The notes beneath the pieces were generated by a model, which worked only from the letters and a program-made list of their open reading frames with translations, was not told where the DNA came from and ran no database searches. This document shows positions 8,655-17,142 of a stretch of DNA of 64,000 nt, piece after piece (position 1 is the first letter of the stretch; every line of letters starts with the position of its first letter). Location: NCBI RefSeq assembly GCF_015751765.1, contig NZ_JADOTX010000001.1, positions 248,001-312,000 on the forward strand, in the 5' to 3' direction. A program made the translations under genes and the position numbers. Source of the stretch: Micromonospora ureilytica. GTDB taxonomy: Bacteria > Actinomycetota > Actinomycetes > Mycobacteriales > Micromonosporaceae.

Positions 8655-9536
8655 TGCTTTTAGGGCTTGGGGGAGGGTTTGGTGGTGGTAGGGGTAGGCG
8701 GCTCGGGCCAGGACGCCGGGGAGGACTCGGGTGCTGGTCAGGGCCTCGTGGGCGAAGCCGCCGAGGACCACCTTGAGCGCCAGCGCGGGGATCGGGACGA
8801 TTGCCGGGCGGTGCAGCTGCCGGGCCAGCTCGCGGGTGAACTCGGCGTTCGTCACCGGGTTCGGCCCCACCACGTTGACCGGGCCGGCGATGTCACTGTC
8901 GAGCAGGAAACGGATCGCGTCCAGCCAGTCGGCCATCGAGATCCACGGCAGCCACTGCCGGCCGCTGCCCAACCGCCCGGCGATGCCCAGCTTGAACGGC
9001 AGCAGCTGCGGCTTGAGCATCCCGCCTTCGCGGTCCAGCGGCAGGCCGGTGCGGAGCCGGACCACGCGTACCCCGGCATCCTCGGCCGGTCGGGTCGCGG
9101 CCTCCCACACCCGGCAGACGTCGGCCAGGAAGCCCTCGCCGGCCGGCGCGTCCTCCTCGACCGCCCGGTCGCCCGTGTTGCCGTACCAGCCCACGGCCGA
9201 TGAGTTGAGCAGCACCCGGGGTCGGTCCTCGGCGGGGAGCCCGGCGATGGTGGTCGCCAGCGTGGTGGTGCTGTCCACCCGGCTGGTCCGGATCAACCGC
9301 CGGTAGTCGTCGTCCCAGCGCTTGTCGCCGACGCCCGCGCCGGCCAGGTTGACCACCGCGTCGGCCTCGGTGACCACGGCCGGGTCGAGCTGCCCGGCGG
9401 CGGGGTCCCACCGCCGCTCCTGCGGGTCGCCCGGCGACCGACGGACCAGCCGGGTGATCTGGTGCCCGTCCGCCGCGAGCCGGTCGGCCAGCCGGGTGCC
9501 GAGGAAGCCGGACGCGCCGGCCAGAAGGATGCGCAT
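8640..9536 (-). CDS. TIGR01777 family NAD-dependent epimerase
   Basis: 298-residue protein of the SDR-like YfcH/TIGR01777 family. The N-terminal nucleotide-binding motif is GASGFLG (residues 7-13), and the typical NSSAVGWYGNTGD segment holds the active-site Tyr. The C-terminal DUF1731-type segment ends with the usual HHQTLPQALKAAL. ATG at 9536. Relatives (for example Rv2216 in M. tuberculosis, from memory) lie in the same sucB-lipB neighbourhood, so this is core rather than acquired. The reaction is unknown; a sugar-nucleotide epimerase is only a family name. Confidence 0.85.
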   Translation of the reverse strand: MRILLAGASGFLGTRLADRLAADGHQITRLVRRSPGDPQERRWDPAAGQLDPAVVTEADAVVNLAGAGVGDKRWDDDYRRLIRTSRVDSTTTLATTIAGLPAEDRPRVLLNSSAVGWYGNTGDRAVEEDAPAGEGFLADVCRVWEAATRPAEDAGVRVVRLRTGLPLDREGGMLKPQLLPFKLGIAGRLGSGRQWLPWISMADWLDAIRFLLDSDIAGPVNVVGPNPVTNAEFTRELARQLHRPAIVPIPALALKVVLGGFAHEALTSTRVLPGVLARAAYPYHHQTLPQALKAALTP

Positions 9537-9844
9537 ACCCCCATCTTCGTCCAGAACGCCGCCGATGGATGCGCGGGGCGGCCGACGTCACCGGCAGGCG
9601 AAGAAATGTGCGCCGGCACGCCCGACAATGGGAAAGCCCAGGTCAACAGGTGCCCCAGGCGCAGAAAAAAGCTCCGGGGCGCATTCGGTGGTTGGCGCGT
9701 TTCGGCAGGTCAGAGCGAACGTGAATGCGGTGTTCGCGATTGCTTCCCGCATCGATCTGGCTGACCATGAGCCATCCGAGAGCGCTCCCGTTTGGCGGGG
9801 TCGGCTCACCGTGCCCACCGTCAGGCGATTCCTGAGGAGGAACC
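9537..9844. other. Intergenic region between divergent reductase genes
   Basis: 308 bp between the TIGR01777 gene (minus) and the NmrA-like gene (plus). It must hold both promoters. A good ribosome site, GAGGAGG at 9833-9839, precedes the plus-strand gene. I see no RNA gene, conserved small ORF or strong inverted repeat in it. Confidence 0.5.
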
Positions 9845-10696
9845 ATGCCGATCCTGGTGACCGGAGCGACCGGAACCGTCGGAGGCAGCCTGGTCCGGCA
9901 ACTGGTGGCCGCCGGCCACGACGTACGCGCACTGACCCGCGATCCCGCGTCACCGGCGGCAGCCGCGCTGCCCAGCCGGGTGGAGGTGCTGGCGGGCGAC
10001 TTCGCCAGGCCCCACACGCTGGCGCCGGCACTGCGCGGCGTGACGCGCATGCACCTGGTCGCAATGGACGGGTCCGGACCGCTGACCACCGGTGCGGAGA
10101 TCTTGGAGCTGGCCCGGAAGGCCGGCGTCCGTCGGGTCACCCACCTCGGTCACAACGATCCGAGCCGGGCCGACGACGACCCGATCGAGGCCCCGCACCG
10201 GCCGCTGCACCGGGCGATCGAGAACTCGGGTCTGGAGTGGACGCACGTGTTCCCCGGCGAGTTCATGGCGAACACCCGGGACTGGGCGCACGCCATCCGG
10301 GCCGAGGGGGTGGTCCGGGAGCCGTTCGGTGACTGGAACAGCCCACTGGTCCACGAGGCGGACATCGCCGCGGTCATCCTGGCCGCGCTCACCCGTGGCG
10401 GCCACGCGGGCCGGGTGTACCAGCCGACCGGGCCGGAGCCGGTCCGCCGCCGGGACGCGGTCGAGATGATCGGCGCGGCGATCGGCCGTCCGGTGCGGTT
10501 CGACGAGCTGACCCCGGAGCAGGCCCGCGAGCACTGGAAGGACACCTATCCCGCCGAGGTGATCGAGTGGTTCCTGGAGATGGGCAGGTATCTCGACGGC
10601 AATGCCTGGGTCGCCCCGGACGTCGAGCAGGTGACCGGCCGCCCCGGGCGCACGTTCCGGCAGTGGGCCGCCGAGCACGCGGACGACTTCCGGTGA
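9845..10696 (+). CDS. NmrA-like NAD(P)-binding protein
   Basis: 283 residues. The N-terminal Rossmann motif GATGTVGG (residues 7-14) and the absence of a YxxxK active site place it with NmrA/atypical-SDR proteins of the NAD(P)H-binding type. These act as reductases or redox sensors. The segment VTRMHLVAMDG and the middle HLGHNDPSR are family-like. ATG 9845 follows GAGGAGG at 6-nt spacing. The stop lies 30 bp from the convergent aldo/keto reductase with no room for a large terminator. No substrate can be assigned. Confidence 0.8.
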   Translation: MPILVTGATGTVGGSLVRQLVAAGHDVRALTRDPASPAAAALPSRVEVLAGDFARPHTLAPALRGVTRMHLVAMDGSGPLTTGAEILELARKAGVRRVTHLGHNDPSRADDDPIEAPHRPLHRAIENSGLEWTHVFPGEFMANTRDWAHAIRAEGVVREPFGDWNSPLVHEADIAAVILAALTRGGHAGRVYQPTGPEPVRRRDAVEMIGAAIGRPVRFDELTPEQAREHWKDTYPAEVIEWFLEMGRYLDGNAWVAPDVEQVTGRPGRTFRQWAAEHADDFR

Positions 10697-10726
10697 CGGC
10701 GCCCGGGGCGTGGACCGGCCTGGTGG

Positions 10727-11725
10727 TCAGGCTGCGGGGGCCGGGCGCAGGTCGGCGAGCAGTCGTTCCACCTCGGCGTACGACTCGGCACTCAGTGGGC
10801 CGAGCGTCAGGGTGGCCAGGTTCTCGTCGGCCTGGGCCACAGTGCGCAGGCCGGGGATCGGCACGGTACGGGGGCTGCGCGCCAGCAGCCAGCCGAGCGC
10901 GCCCTGGGCCAGGGTGCGCCCGTCGGCGGTGAGCGCCGCGCGGACCTCGTCGACCCGGGCCGCCCAGCGTGGTGTCGGTCGGCCGTCGGTGAACCACTCC
11001 AACCACTCCGGGGCGCGCCCGCGCACATCGTCCGCCCCGACCGCCCGGGTCGACCCGGTGAGCAGCCCCATCGCCAGCGGCCCACGGTTGAGGCTGGCCA
11101 GGTCGTGTTTGTCGCAGACCGCCAGCACCGCCGCGTTGTCGCGCAGCACCGACTCGTCGTGCTGAATCGCGGCGCAGTGCGGGCCGGCGGCCGCGAACGC
11201 CTCCGCCGAGGCCGGGTCGTCGGTGCTCCAGCCGTACGCCCGGATCTTGCCCTGGTCGACCAGGGCCTCCAGGGTGTCGACCAGATCGAGCGCGGCGGGC
11301 ACCGGCAGTGCGTTGATGTGCAGTTGGTAGAGGTCGACGTGGTCGGTGCCGAGCCGGCGGAGCGACTCGTCCAGGCTGCGCACCGCGAAGGCCGGGCTGG
11401 TGTCGGTGCCGAGCGCCCGCCGGGTGGTCTCCTCGCTGACGTTGCCGAACTTGGTGGCGATCACCACGCTGTCCCGCCGCCCGGCCAGGGCTTGACCGAG
11501 GATCCGCTCGCTGTGCCCGGCGCCGTAGTTGCTGGCGGTGTCGAAGAGGGTCACGCCGAGATCGAGCGCCCGGTGGATGGTGCGGATCGACTCGGCGTCG
11601 TCCACCTCACCCCAGCCGAACGGCTGCCCGTCGTCACCCCAGAGCGGGCCGCCGATGGCCCAGCACCCCATTCCGATCGCGCTCACCGTGATGCCGCTGC
11701 GTCCCAGCGTCCGTGTCGTCGTCAT
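10727..11725 (-). CDS. Aldo/keto reductase, MerR-linked
   Basis: 332-residue NADPH-dependent TIM-barrel reductase. The catalytic tetrad is visible: Asp and Tyr in FDTASNYGAGHSE, Lys in VVIATKFG, His in LYQLHIN. ATG 11725 is preferred over an upstream in-frame TTG/ATG-type codon at 11767, because the region 11741-11760 is a MerR operator and cannot sensibly be coding. The protein then begins MTTTRTLGRSGITVS, typical of the family. It is divergent from the merR gene at 11782 and is the likely regulated target. The inducer could be an electrophile or oxidant, but this is inference. Confidence 0.9.
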   Translation of the reverse strand: MTTTRTLGRSGITVSAIGMGCWAIGGPLWGDDGQPFGWGEVDDAESIRTIHRALDLGVTLFDTASNYGAGHSERILGQALAGRRDSVVIATKFGNVSEETTRRALGTDTSPAFAVRSLDESLRRLGTDHVDLYQLHINALPVPAALDLVDTLEALVDQGKIRAYGWSTDDPASAEAFAAAGPHCAAIQHDESVLRDNAAVLAVCDKHDLASLNRGPLAMGLLTGSTRAVGADDVRGRAPEWLEWFTDGRPTPRWAARVDEVRAALTADGRTLAQGALGWLLARSPRTVPIPGLRTVAQADENLATLTLGPLSAESYAEVERLLADLRPAPAA

Positions 11726-11740
11726 GGTCACCAGCCTCCA

Positions 11741-11760
11741 ACCTGGAGCGCGCTCCAGGT
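11741..11760. promoter_or_regulatory. MerR-type operator, perfect 20-bp palindrome
   Basis: ACCTGGAGCGCGCTCCAGGT is a perfect dyad in the 56-bp gap between the aldo/keto reductase and merR. On the reductase strand it is preceded by a TTGACC -35-like hexamer that overlaps the dyad, as in MerR promoters where the regulator untwists a long spacer. On the merR side a TACGAT -10-like box (11768-11773) lies 8 nt before the start codon. Confidence 0.85.
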
Positions 11761-11781
11761 CAAGCACTACGATCTCGCGAC

Positions 11782-12168
11782 ATGAGCGGTTACGCCCCCT
11801 CGGAGGCCGCCCGCCGCAGCGGCTTCAGCCTGGACACTCTGCGGTACTACGAGAAGATCGGCCTCCTCGCGGACGTGGAGCGGACGGCAGGCGGGCAGCG
11901 GGTCTTCACCGACGACGACCTCGGTTGGCTGGTGCTGTTCCGCTGCCTGCGCGACACCGGGATGCCGATCGCGCAGATGCGCCGCTACGCGCAACTGGCC
12001 CGCGACGGCGAGCACACCGCCGACGAGCGGCACGAGCTGCTGCGGCACCACGCCGCACGGGTCGAGGAGCAGATGCGGCTGCTCCAGCACCAGTACGACC
12101 ACCTGCGGGAGAAGATCCGCTTCTACGAGCGCCTGCCCGGTGCCGTGCCGGGGTCGGTGGCTGGCTAG
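11782..12168 (+). CDS. MerR family transcriptional regulator
   Basis: 128 residues. An N-terminal winged-helix HTH (YAPSEAARRSGFSLDTLRYYEKIGLL, residues 3-28) and the AGGQRVFTDDDLGWL wing are diagnostic. A long dimerisation helix covers about residues 75-115. The C-terminus is short and lacks metal-binding cysteines, so it is of the redox/ligand-sensing group seen next to aldo/keto reductases rather than a mercury sensor. ATG 11782 is used because the operator lies directly upstream; the transcript may be leaderless. It probably represses or activates both itself and the divergent reductase. It overlaps the convergent hemerythrin gene by 4 bp. Confidence 0.9.
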   Translation: MSGYAPSEAARRSGFSLDTLRYYEKIGLLADVERTAGGQRVFTDDDLGWLVLFRCLRDTGMPIAQMRRYAQLARDGEHTADERHELLRHHAARVEEQMRLLQHQYDHLREKIRFYERLPGAVPGSVAG

Positions 12169-12683
12169 CGGGGACCGGGCGCGGTCAGGCCGAGCAGGTC
12201 CTCGGTCGTCCCCTGCCGACCGGTGAGCGCGTTCAGGGCGGTGACCAGCCGCTTCTCCTCGTAGCGGAAGTGCGACTCGAGCAGGGCGGCCAACCCGCCC
12301 AACTCGGCGCGCACCTGGGCGACCGGCACCGCCGCGTCGCCGCCCAGCAGTGCCTCGACCCGTTCCAGGATCCCCGCCACCACCTCGTGATCGGTGATCA
12401 GGTTCTCGATGACCGGGCGCAGCTCGGGGGCTTCCTCGGCCAGCAGCCGGAACGCGCCAGCGTCCTCACCGGTGTGGTGTCGGCCGAGCACGGCGCAGAA
12501 GGTCAGGCAGTGCGCCCGCAGGTCCCGGGCCGGGGTGTCGAGGCTGGCCTGGAGCCGGGCCAGTTCCGCGCTGAGCCAGAGGTGGATTTCGATCATCTGA
12601 TTGCCGACGGCGGCGAGCCGGCCGGCCGGTGAACCGGTTGGGTGCACGTTCGTCCCATGCTGTCCCCGCGCCTCCATGCCCAC
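12165..12683 (-). CDS. Hemerythrin-like (HHE) domain protein
   Basis: 172 residues folding as a four-helix bundle. Candidate di-iron ligands are spread as in HHE proteins: His in EIHLWLSAEL, His-His-x-x-Glu in LGRHHTGEDAGAF, His in LITDHEVV, and His plus Glu in ESHFRYEEKRL. Such proteins bind oxygen, NO or act in redox sensing. GTG 12683 is used, with an AAGG upstream; ATG 12677 is a near-equal alternative. The 3' end overlaps the merR 3' end by 4 bp, an unusually tight convergent pair that leaves no room for separate terminators. Confidence 0.85.
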   Translation of the reverse strand: MGMEARGQHGTNVHPTGSPAGRLAAVGNQMIEIHLWLSAELARLQASLDTPARDLRAHCLTFCAVLGRHHTGEDAGAFRLLAEEAPELRPVIENLITDHEVVAGILERVEALLGGDAAVPVAQVRAELGGLAALLESHFRYEEKRLVTALNALTGRQGTTEDLLGLTAPGPR

Positions 12684-12739
12684 GGCGGCCTTCGTGCCGG
12701 GTACACCGCGACGCTGCGCCGGAGTTTACCCCGACGCGG

Positions 12740-14077
12740 TCACGGCGTGGTCGGCTCGTCGGTCTCCCGGACGTCGTGCCAGCGCGCACGCCAGGCGGCC
12801 TCGTGGGCCTCGTGGGTGGTCCGCTCATGGAAGACGGCGGCCCGCAGGGCGTGCCGGGACTGCGCCATCACCGTCACCTCCACGGCCACCAGCGCCACGC
12901 AGATCACTGTCGCGAGGGTGAGCGCGCCCAGCGCCGGCAGGTGCTGGCCGATCGGGAGGGCCGCCGTGAGCACCACGATGACGCCGACGCGGGTCCACAT
13001 GACGGTGTGCAGGGTGCGTAGCTGGAACAGCAGGTTGACGGCGAAGTAGCAGATCAACCCGCCGAACAGCATCGGCACCGCCGGTCCCTCGACCTTCTCC
13101 GCGATCCCGCCGGAGGGGTCAGTGATCTTGTGGAGGACCTCCTCGTTGCCGATCGAGAAGAGGATCACCCCGGCGATCATCGGCAGGTAGAGGTACGCGT
13201 ACGCGTCCCGGGCCATCGCCACCCGGGGGGCACCCTCCGCCGCGTGCAGGGCGATCCGGGCGGCCGGCCCGATGAAGTCGAAGTGCGCCCACCAGAGGGT
13301 CGCGGTGACCACGATGCCGAGCGCGGCGGCCGCCACCGCCGGCCAGGTGACCGGCTTGCCGAGCAGGTTGCCGCCCACTCCGGTGGAAATGATCGACTCG
13401 CCCAGCGCGATGATCAGGATGAGGTCGTAGCGCTCAGTCCAGTGCTCGGCGCTTGTCACCCCCCAGCCCCAGGTGCCGACGATGAAGCCGGTGGCGTACT
13501 GCACCACGATCACGGTGATCCACAGCCCGTCGCGCACCATGGCGGCCTGGTCGGGGTCGGTGATCTGCGGCGGGATGAGCGCGGCGGCCAGCAGCAGCAC
13601 GATGCTCACCGCCAGCTCCGGTGCGAACCGCCGCAGTTGCCGCCGCTCCTGCGGGCTGTCCCGCACCACGTGCTGATAAAGGATCATGTGTACGGCCCGG
13701 ACCACGACGTAGCTGATGGCCACCAGCATCGGGCCGGCGGCGCTCCCCTTCGGGTCGCTGAACGCCTGCGGCAGCGCCAGCGCGAACGCGAACAGGGCGA
13801 CCATCGCGATCACCATGAGCACCGGGACGTAGCCCTCGCCGAGCCGGACCCGGGTGGCGACCAGGCTGTGTACCACCCAGATCCACCAGAGCACGGCGAG
13901 CACCAGGCCGGCGTGCAGCAGTTGGCGGCCGGAGATGTTCGCGGCGGTGGCCCGGGTGATGATGAAGAACGAGAAGACGAAGACCAGGTCGAAGAAGACC
14001 TCGAACTTGTCCACCCGGGCGCCGGGCGCGATCGGGACGGCCGGTCCCAGCTGTCCACCCCGCCGGTAGCCGCCCAC
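12740..14077 (-). CDS. Low temperature requirement protein A (LtrA)
   Basis: Integral membrane protein of the LtrA family, recognised by the KFEVFFDLVFVFSF start of helix 1 and the YDLILIIALGESII signature in the middle. About 445 residues with roughly 10-12 helices. The open frame extends to 14233, but that extension is Arg/Pro-rich, contains no helix and covers the promoter zone of the divergent SDR. GTG 14077, about 23 residues before the first helix, is therefore preferred. Function in actinomycetes is unknown; in Listeria LtrA was linked to growth at low temperature. Confidence 0.85.
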   Translation of the reverse strand: MGGYRRGGQLGPAVPIAPGARVDKFEVFFDLVFVFSFFIITRATAANISGRQLLHAGLVLAVLWWIWVVHSLVATRVRLGEGYVPVLMVIAMVALFAFALALPQAFSDPKGSAAGPMLVAISYVVVRAVHMILYQHVVRDSPQERRQLRRFAPELAVSIVLLLAAALIPPQITDPDQAAMVRDGLWITVIVVQYATGFIVGTWGWGVTSAEHWTERYDLILIIALGESIISTGVGGNLLGKPVTWPAVAAAALGIVVTATLWWAHFDFIGPAARIALHAAEGAPRVAMARDAYAYLYLPMIAGVILFSIGNEEVLHKITDPSGGIAEKVEGPAVPMLFGGLICYFAVNLLFQLRTLHTVMWTRVGVIVVLTAALPIGQHLPALGALTLATVICVALVAVEVTVMAQSRHALRAAVFHERTTHEAHEAAWRARWHDVRETDEPTTP

Positions 14078-14232
14078 GACCCCACTCTGGCAGCGTCCGG
14101 GCTGGTCGGAGGCCCGAACCGCGATGGCGACGGAGTCCGGCGTTACCTCCGGTCCGGGTCGGGGAAGCACCGGGACCCACTGCCTCCCGCAGCGGGCCGG
14201 CCGGTCCGCCCTACCCCGGACAAGGATGGACA

Positions 14233-15168
14233 ATGACGACGAACAACCCGATCACCACTTCGTTCGCCCATCACTCCACGGCCATGGACGTGATCCGGGG
14301 CGTGGACCTCGTCCGGCGGCGGGCCATCGTCACCGGCGGGTCCTCCGGGATCGGCGTGGAGACCGCCCGTGCCCTGGCCAGCGTCGGCGCGGAGGTCACC
14401 CTGGCCGTCCGCAACCCCGACGCGGGCCAGCAGGCCGCCAACGACATCACCGCCACCACAGGCAACGACCGCGTCCTGGTCGCCCCGCTCGACCTCGCCG
14501 ACCAGGGTTCGGTCGCCGACTTCGTGGCCAACTGGGACGGCCCGTTGCACATCCTGGTCAACAACGCCGGCATCATGGCCGCACCCCTGTCCCGGACCCC
14601 GCAGGGCTGGGAGATGCAGTTCGCCACCAACCACCTGGGGCACTTCGCGCTCGCCACCGGGCTACGCCCGGCCCTCGCGTCCGGCGACGGGGCCAGGATC
14701 GTCTCGGTCAGCTCCGCCGCCCACCTGCGCTCGCCTGTGGTCTTCGAGGACATCCAGTACGACAAGCGGGAGTACGAGCCGTGGCAGGCGTACGGGCAGT
14801 CAAAGACGGCGAACGTGCTGTTCGCCGTGGAGGCGTCCCGACTCTGGGCCGACGACGGCATCACTGCCAACTCGCTGATGCCCGGCGCGATCCGGACCAA
14901 CCTTCAGCGCTACGTGAGCCAGGAGGAACTGGACCGGCTGCGCGCGGGCAACGCGGCGGCCTGGAAGACCGTCGAACAGGGTGCCGCCACCTCCGTGCTG
15001 GTCGCGGCCTCGCCGTTGCTCGACGGCGTGGGCGGGCGCTACTTCGAGGACTGTCAGGAGGCCGCCCCCGCCCAGCCCGGCGGGCGGACCGGCGTCGCCG
15101 ACTACGCGTTGGACCCGGAGGCCGCCGAGCAGCTCTGGAAGGTCTCGACAGCGCTGCTCAAGAGCTGA
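14233..15168 (+). CDS. SDR family oxidoreductase, retinol dehydrogenase-like
   Basis: Classical short-chain dehydrogenase of 311 residues. The cofactor motif is TGGSSGIG, the structural motif is NNAG, and the active site combines Ser in VSVSSAAH with YGQSK (YxxxK). A 24-residue N-terminal extension precedes the Rossmann fold. ATG 14233 lies about 155 bp from the likely start of the divergent ltrA gene. It ends at a strong hairpin shared with sucB. Substrate unknown; the closest type is the light-dependent protochlorophyllide/retinol reductase-like group. Confidence 0.88.
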   Translation: MTTNNPITTSFAHHSTAMDVIRGVDLVRRRAIVTGGSSGIGVETARALASVGAEVTLAVRNPDAGQQAANDITATTGNDRVLVAPLDLADQGSVADFVANWDGPLHILVNNAGIMAAPLSRTPQGWEMQFATNHLGHFALATGLRPALASGDGARIVSVSSAAHLRSPVVFEDIQYDKREYEPWQAYGQSKTANVLFAVEASRLWADDGITANSLMPGAIRTNLQRYVSQEELDRLRAGNAAAWKTVEQGAATSVLVAASPLLDGVGGRYFEDCQEAAPAQPGGRTGVADYALDPEAAEQLWKVSTALLKS

Positions 15169-15178
15169 GGACCGCAGA

Positions 15179-15217
15179 CGAAAGGGCGCCCCGGTCGACG
15201 ACCGGGGCGCCCTTTCG
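15179..15217. terminator. Bidirectional terminator between SDR and sucB
   Basis: Inverted repeat CGAAAGGGCGCCCCGGT (from 15179) and its complement ending at 15217, about 17 bp with a 5-nt loop. It lies between convergent stop codons, with A/T runs at the base on both strands. Confidence 0.85.
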
Positions 15218-15231
15218 GCGTTGCGGGTGGA

Positions 15232-17076
15232 TCAGGCCAGGCCCAGCTCCGACTCGAAGTTGCCGGCCTCCAGCCGCTCCTTGACCGCGCTCAGGAAGCG
15301 GGCCGCGTCGGCACCGTCGATCAGCCGGTGGTCGTAGGACATGGCCAGGTAGACCATCGACCGGACCGCGACGACCTCGCCCAGGTCCGGGTCGTTGACC
15401 ACGACCGGACGCTTGACCACGGCACCCGTGCCGAGCATCGCCGACTGCGGCGTCGGCACGATCGGGGTGTCGAAGAGCGCGCCCCGGCTGCCCGTGTTGG
15501 TCAGCGTGAAGGTCGCCCCGGCCAGCTCGTCCGGGCTGATCTTGTTGGTCCGGGTCCGCTCGGCCAGGTCCGCGACCCGCTTGGCGATGCCGCCCAGGTT
15601 GAGGTCACCGGCGTTGTGGATGACCGGCACCACCAGACCCCGCTCGGTGTCCACCGCGATGCCGAGGTGCTCCGCTGCCGGGTAGGTGATCGTGCCGCCG
15701 TCCAGGTCCAACTGAGCGTTGACGATCGGGTACGTCTGCAGCGCCTCGACGGCGGCCAGGGCGAAGAACGGCAGGAAGGACAGCTTCACGCCGTGCCGCT
15801 GCACGAACGATTCCTTCGCCTGCGCCCGCAACTTGGCGATCCGGGTGACGTCCACCTCGACCACCGTGGTTAGCTGCGCCATCTCGTGCAGCGACTCGTG
15901 CATCCGCTTGGCGATGGCCTTGCGGATCCGGGGGAGCTTCTCGGTGGTGCCCCGCTTGCCACTCGGCTGCGGCTTCGCGGCCGGCTTGGCGGGAGCGGCC
16001 GACGGCGCGGCGGCCGGCTGTGCGGCCGGCGCAGGAGCGGCCTTGGCGGCCTTCGCCTTCTCGGCGGCCTCCAGCACGTCCTGCTTGCGGATCCGACCAC
16101 CCACGCCGGTGCCGTTGAGCGCGGCCAGGTCGACGCCGTGCTCACTGGCCAGCTTGCGCACCAGCGGGGTGACGTACCCGGCGGCTTCCTCGCCGGCACC
16201 CGGTGCCGGGGCGGACGGACGTGGCGGCGTCGAGGTCGACGCGGCCGGCTGCGCGGCCTGCTCGGTCTTCGCCGGCTGCGCCGAGCTCTCGGTCTCCGCG
16301 GCGGGCTCGTTGTACGACATGCCGGGGGTCGGCTCCTCGACCTTCGGCTCCGGCTTCGGCTCGGCCTTCGGCGCCGGCTTGGCCTCCGCCTTCGGCTCGG
16401 GCTTCGGCTCGGGCTTCGCCGGGGCGGGGGCCGCGCCGGCAACGCCGATGATCGCGAGGTCGGCGCCGACCGCGGCGGTCTCGTCCTCGGCGACCTTGAT
16501 CTCCAGCACCGTGCCGGCGACCGGCGACGGGATCTCGGTGTCCACCTTGTCGGTGGAGACCTCCAGCAGCGGCTCGTCGACCTCGATGGTCTCGCCGACC
16601 TGCTTCAACCAGCGGGTGACAGTACCCTCGGTGACGCTCTCGCCCAGGGCGGGCATCTTCACCGCGGTGCCCTCACCCGACGAAGCGGCGGCCGGAGCCG
16701 GCGCCTCGGCCGGAGCCTCGTCCTGGGCAACCTCGTCGGCGGTACCCTCGGCGGCGGCCGTCGGCTCGGCGGCCGGCTCGACCGACTCGGCCGGAGCCTG
16801 CTCCTGCGGAGCGGCCTCGCCACCGCCGGTCGACTCGCCCTCACCGGCGATGACGGCCAACTCGCTGCCGACCTCGGCGGTCTCGTCCTCGCCGACCACG
16901 ATCCGGCTCAGCACGCCCGCAGCGGGCGACGGGATCTCGGTGTCGACCTTGTCGGTCGAGACCTCGAGCAGGGGCTCGTCAACCTCGACCGTGTCGCCCT
17001 CCTGCTTGAGCCAGCGAGTGACGGTGCCCTCGGTGACGCTCTCGCCGAGCCGGGGCATGGTGACCGATACCGGCAT
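15232..17076 (-). CDS. sucB: 2-oxoglutarate dehydrogenase E2, dihydrolipoamide succinyltransferase
   Basis: 614 residues. Two lipoyl domains (about 1-80 and 137-215) each carry the [11 protein letters not shown] motif; lipoylated lysines are K43 and K177. Ala/Pro/Glu/Lys-rich linkers separate the lipoyl domains and lead to a peripheral subunit-binding domain (about 301-336, [17 protein letters not shown]). The catalytic core ends with [16 protein letters not shown], containing the active-site His. ATG 17076 was chosen because AAGGAG lies 8 nt upstream of it; an upstream ATG at 17094 overlaps that ribosome site. It lies just downstream of lpdA (E3) on the same strand. It may also serve pyruvate dehydrogenase, as mycobacterial DlaT does. 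Confidence 0.95.
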   Translation of the reverse strand: MPVSVTMPRLGESVTEGTVTRWLKQEGDTVEVDEPLLEVSTDKVDTEIPSPAAGVLSRIVVGEDETAEVGSELAVIAGEGESTGGGEAAPQEQAPAESVEPAAEPTAAAEGTADEVAQDEAPAEAPAPAAASSGEGTAVKMPALGESVTEGTVTRWLKQVGETIEVDEPLLEVSTDKVDTEIPSPVAGTVLEIKVAEDETAAVGADLAIIGVAGAAPAPAKPEPKPEPKAEAKPAPKAEPKPEPKVEEPTPGMSYNEPAAETESSAQPAKTEQAAQPAASTSTPPRPSAPAPGAGEEAAGYVTPLVRKLASEHGVDLAALNGTGVGGRIRKQDVLEAAEKAKAAKAAPAPAAQPAAAPSAAPAKPAAKPQPSGKRGTTEKLPRIRKAIAKRMHESLHEMAQLTTVVEVDVTRIAKLRAQAKESFVQRHGVKLSFLPFFALAAVEALQTYPIVNAQLDLDGGTITYPAAEHLGIAVDTERGLVVPVIHNAGDLNLGGIAKRVADLAERTRTNKISPDELAGATFTLTNTGSRGALFDTPIVPTPQSAMLGTGAVVKRPVVVNDPDLGEVVAVRSMVYLAMSYDHRLIDGADAARFLSAVKERLEAGNFESELGLA

Positions 17077-17142
17077 TTTCTGAGACTCCTTCATTCCCCT
17101 GGTGGGATCTTCGCCCGTCGCCGGACGCCGCGGTTTGGATGA

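Noticed and set aside
12740..14233. LtrA start at 14233 giving a 497-residue protein
   Set aside because: The extra N-terminal ~52 residues are Arg/Pro-rich, overlap the divergent gene's start and promoter, and lie before the family N-terminus.
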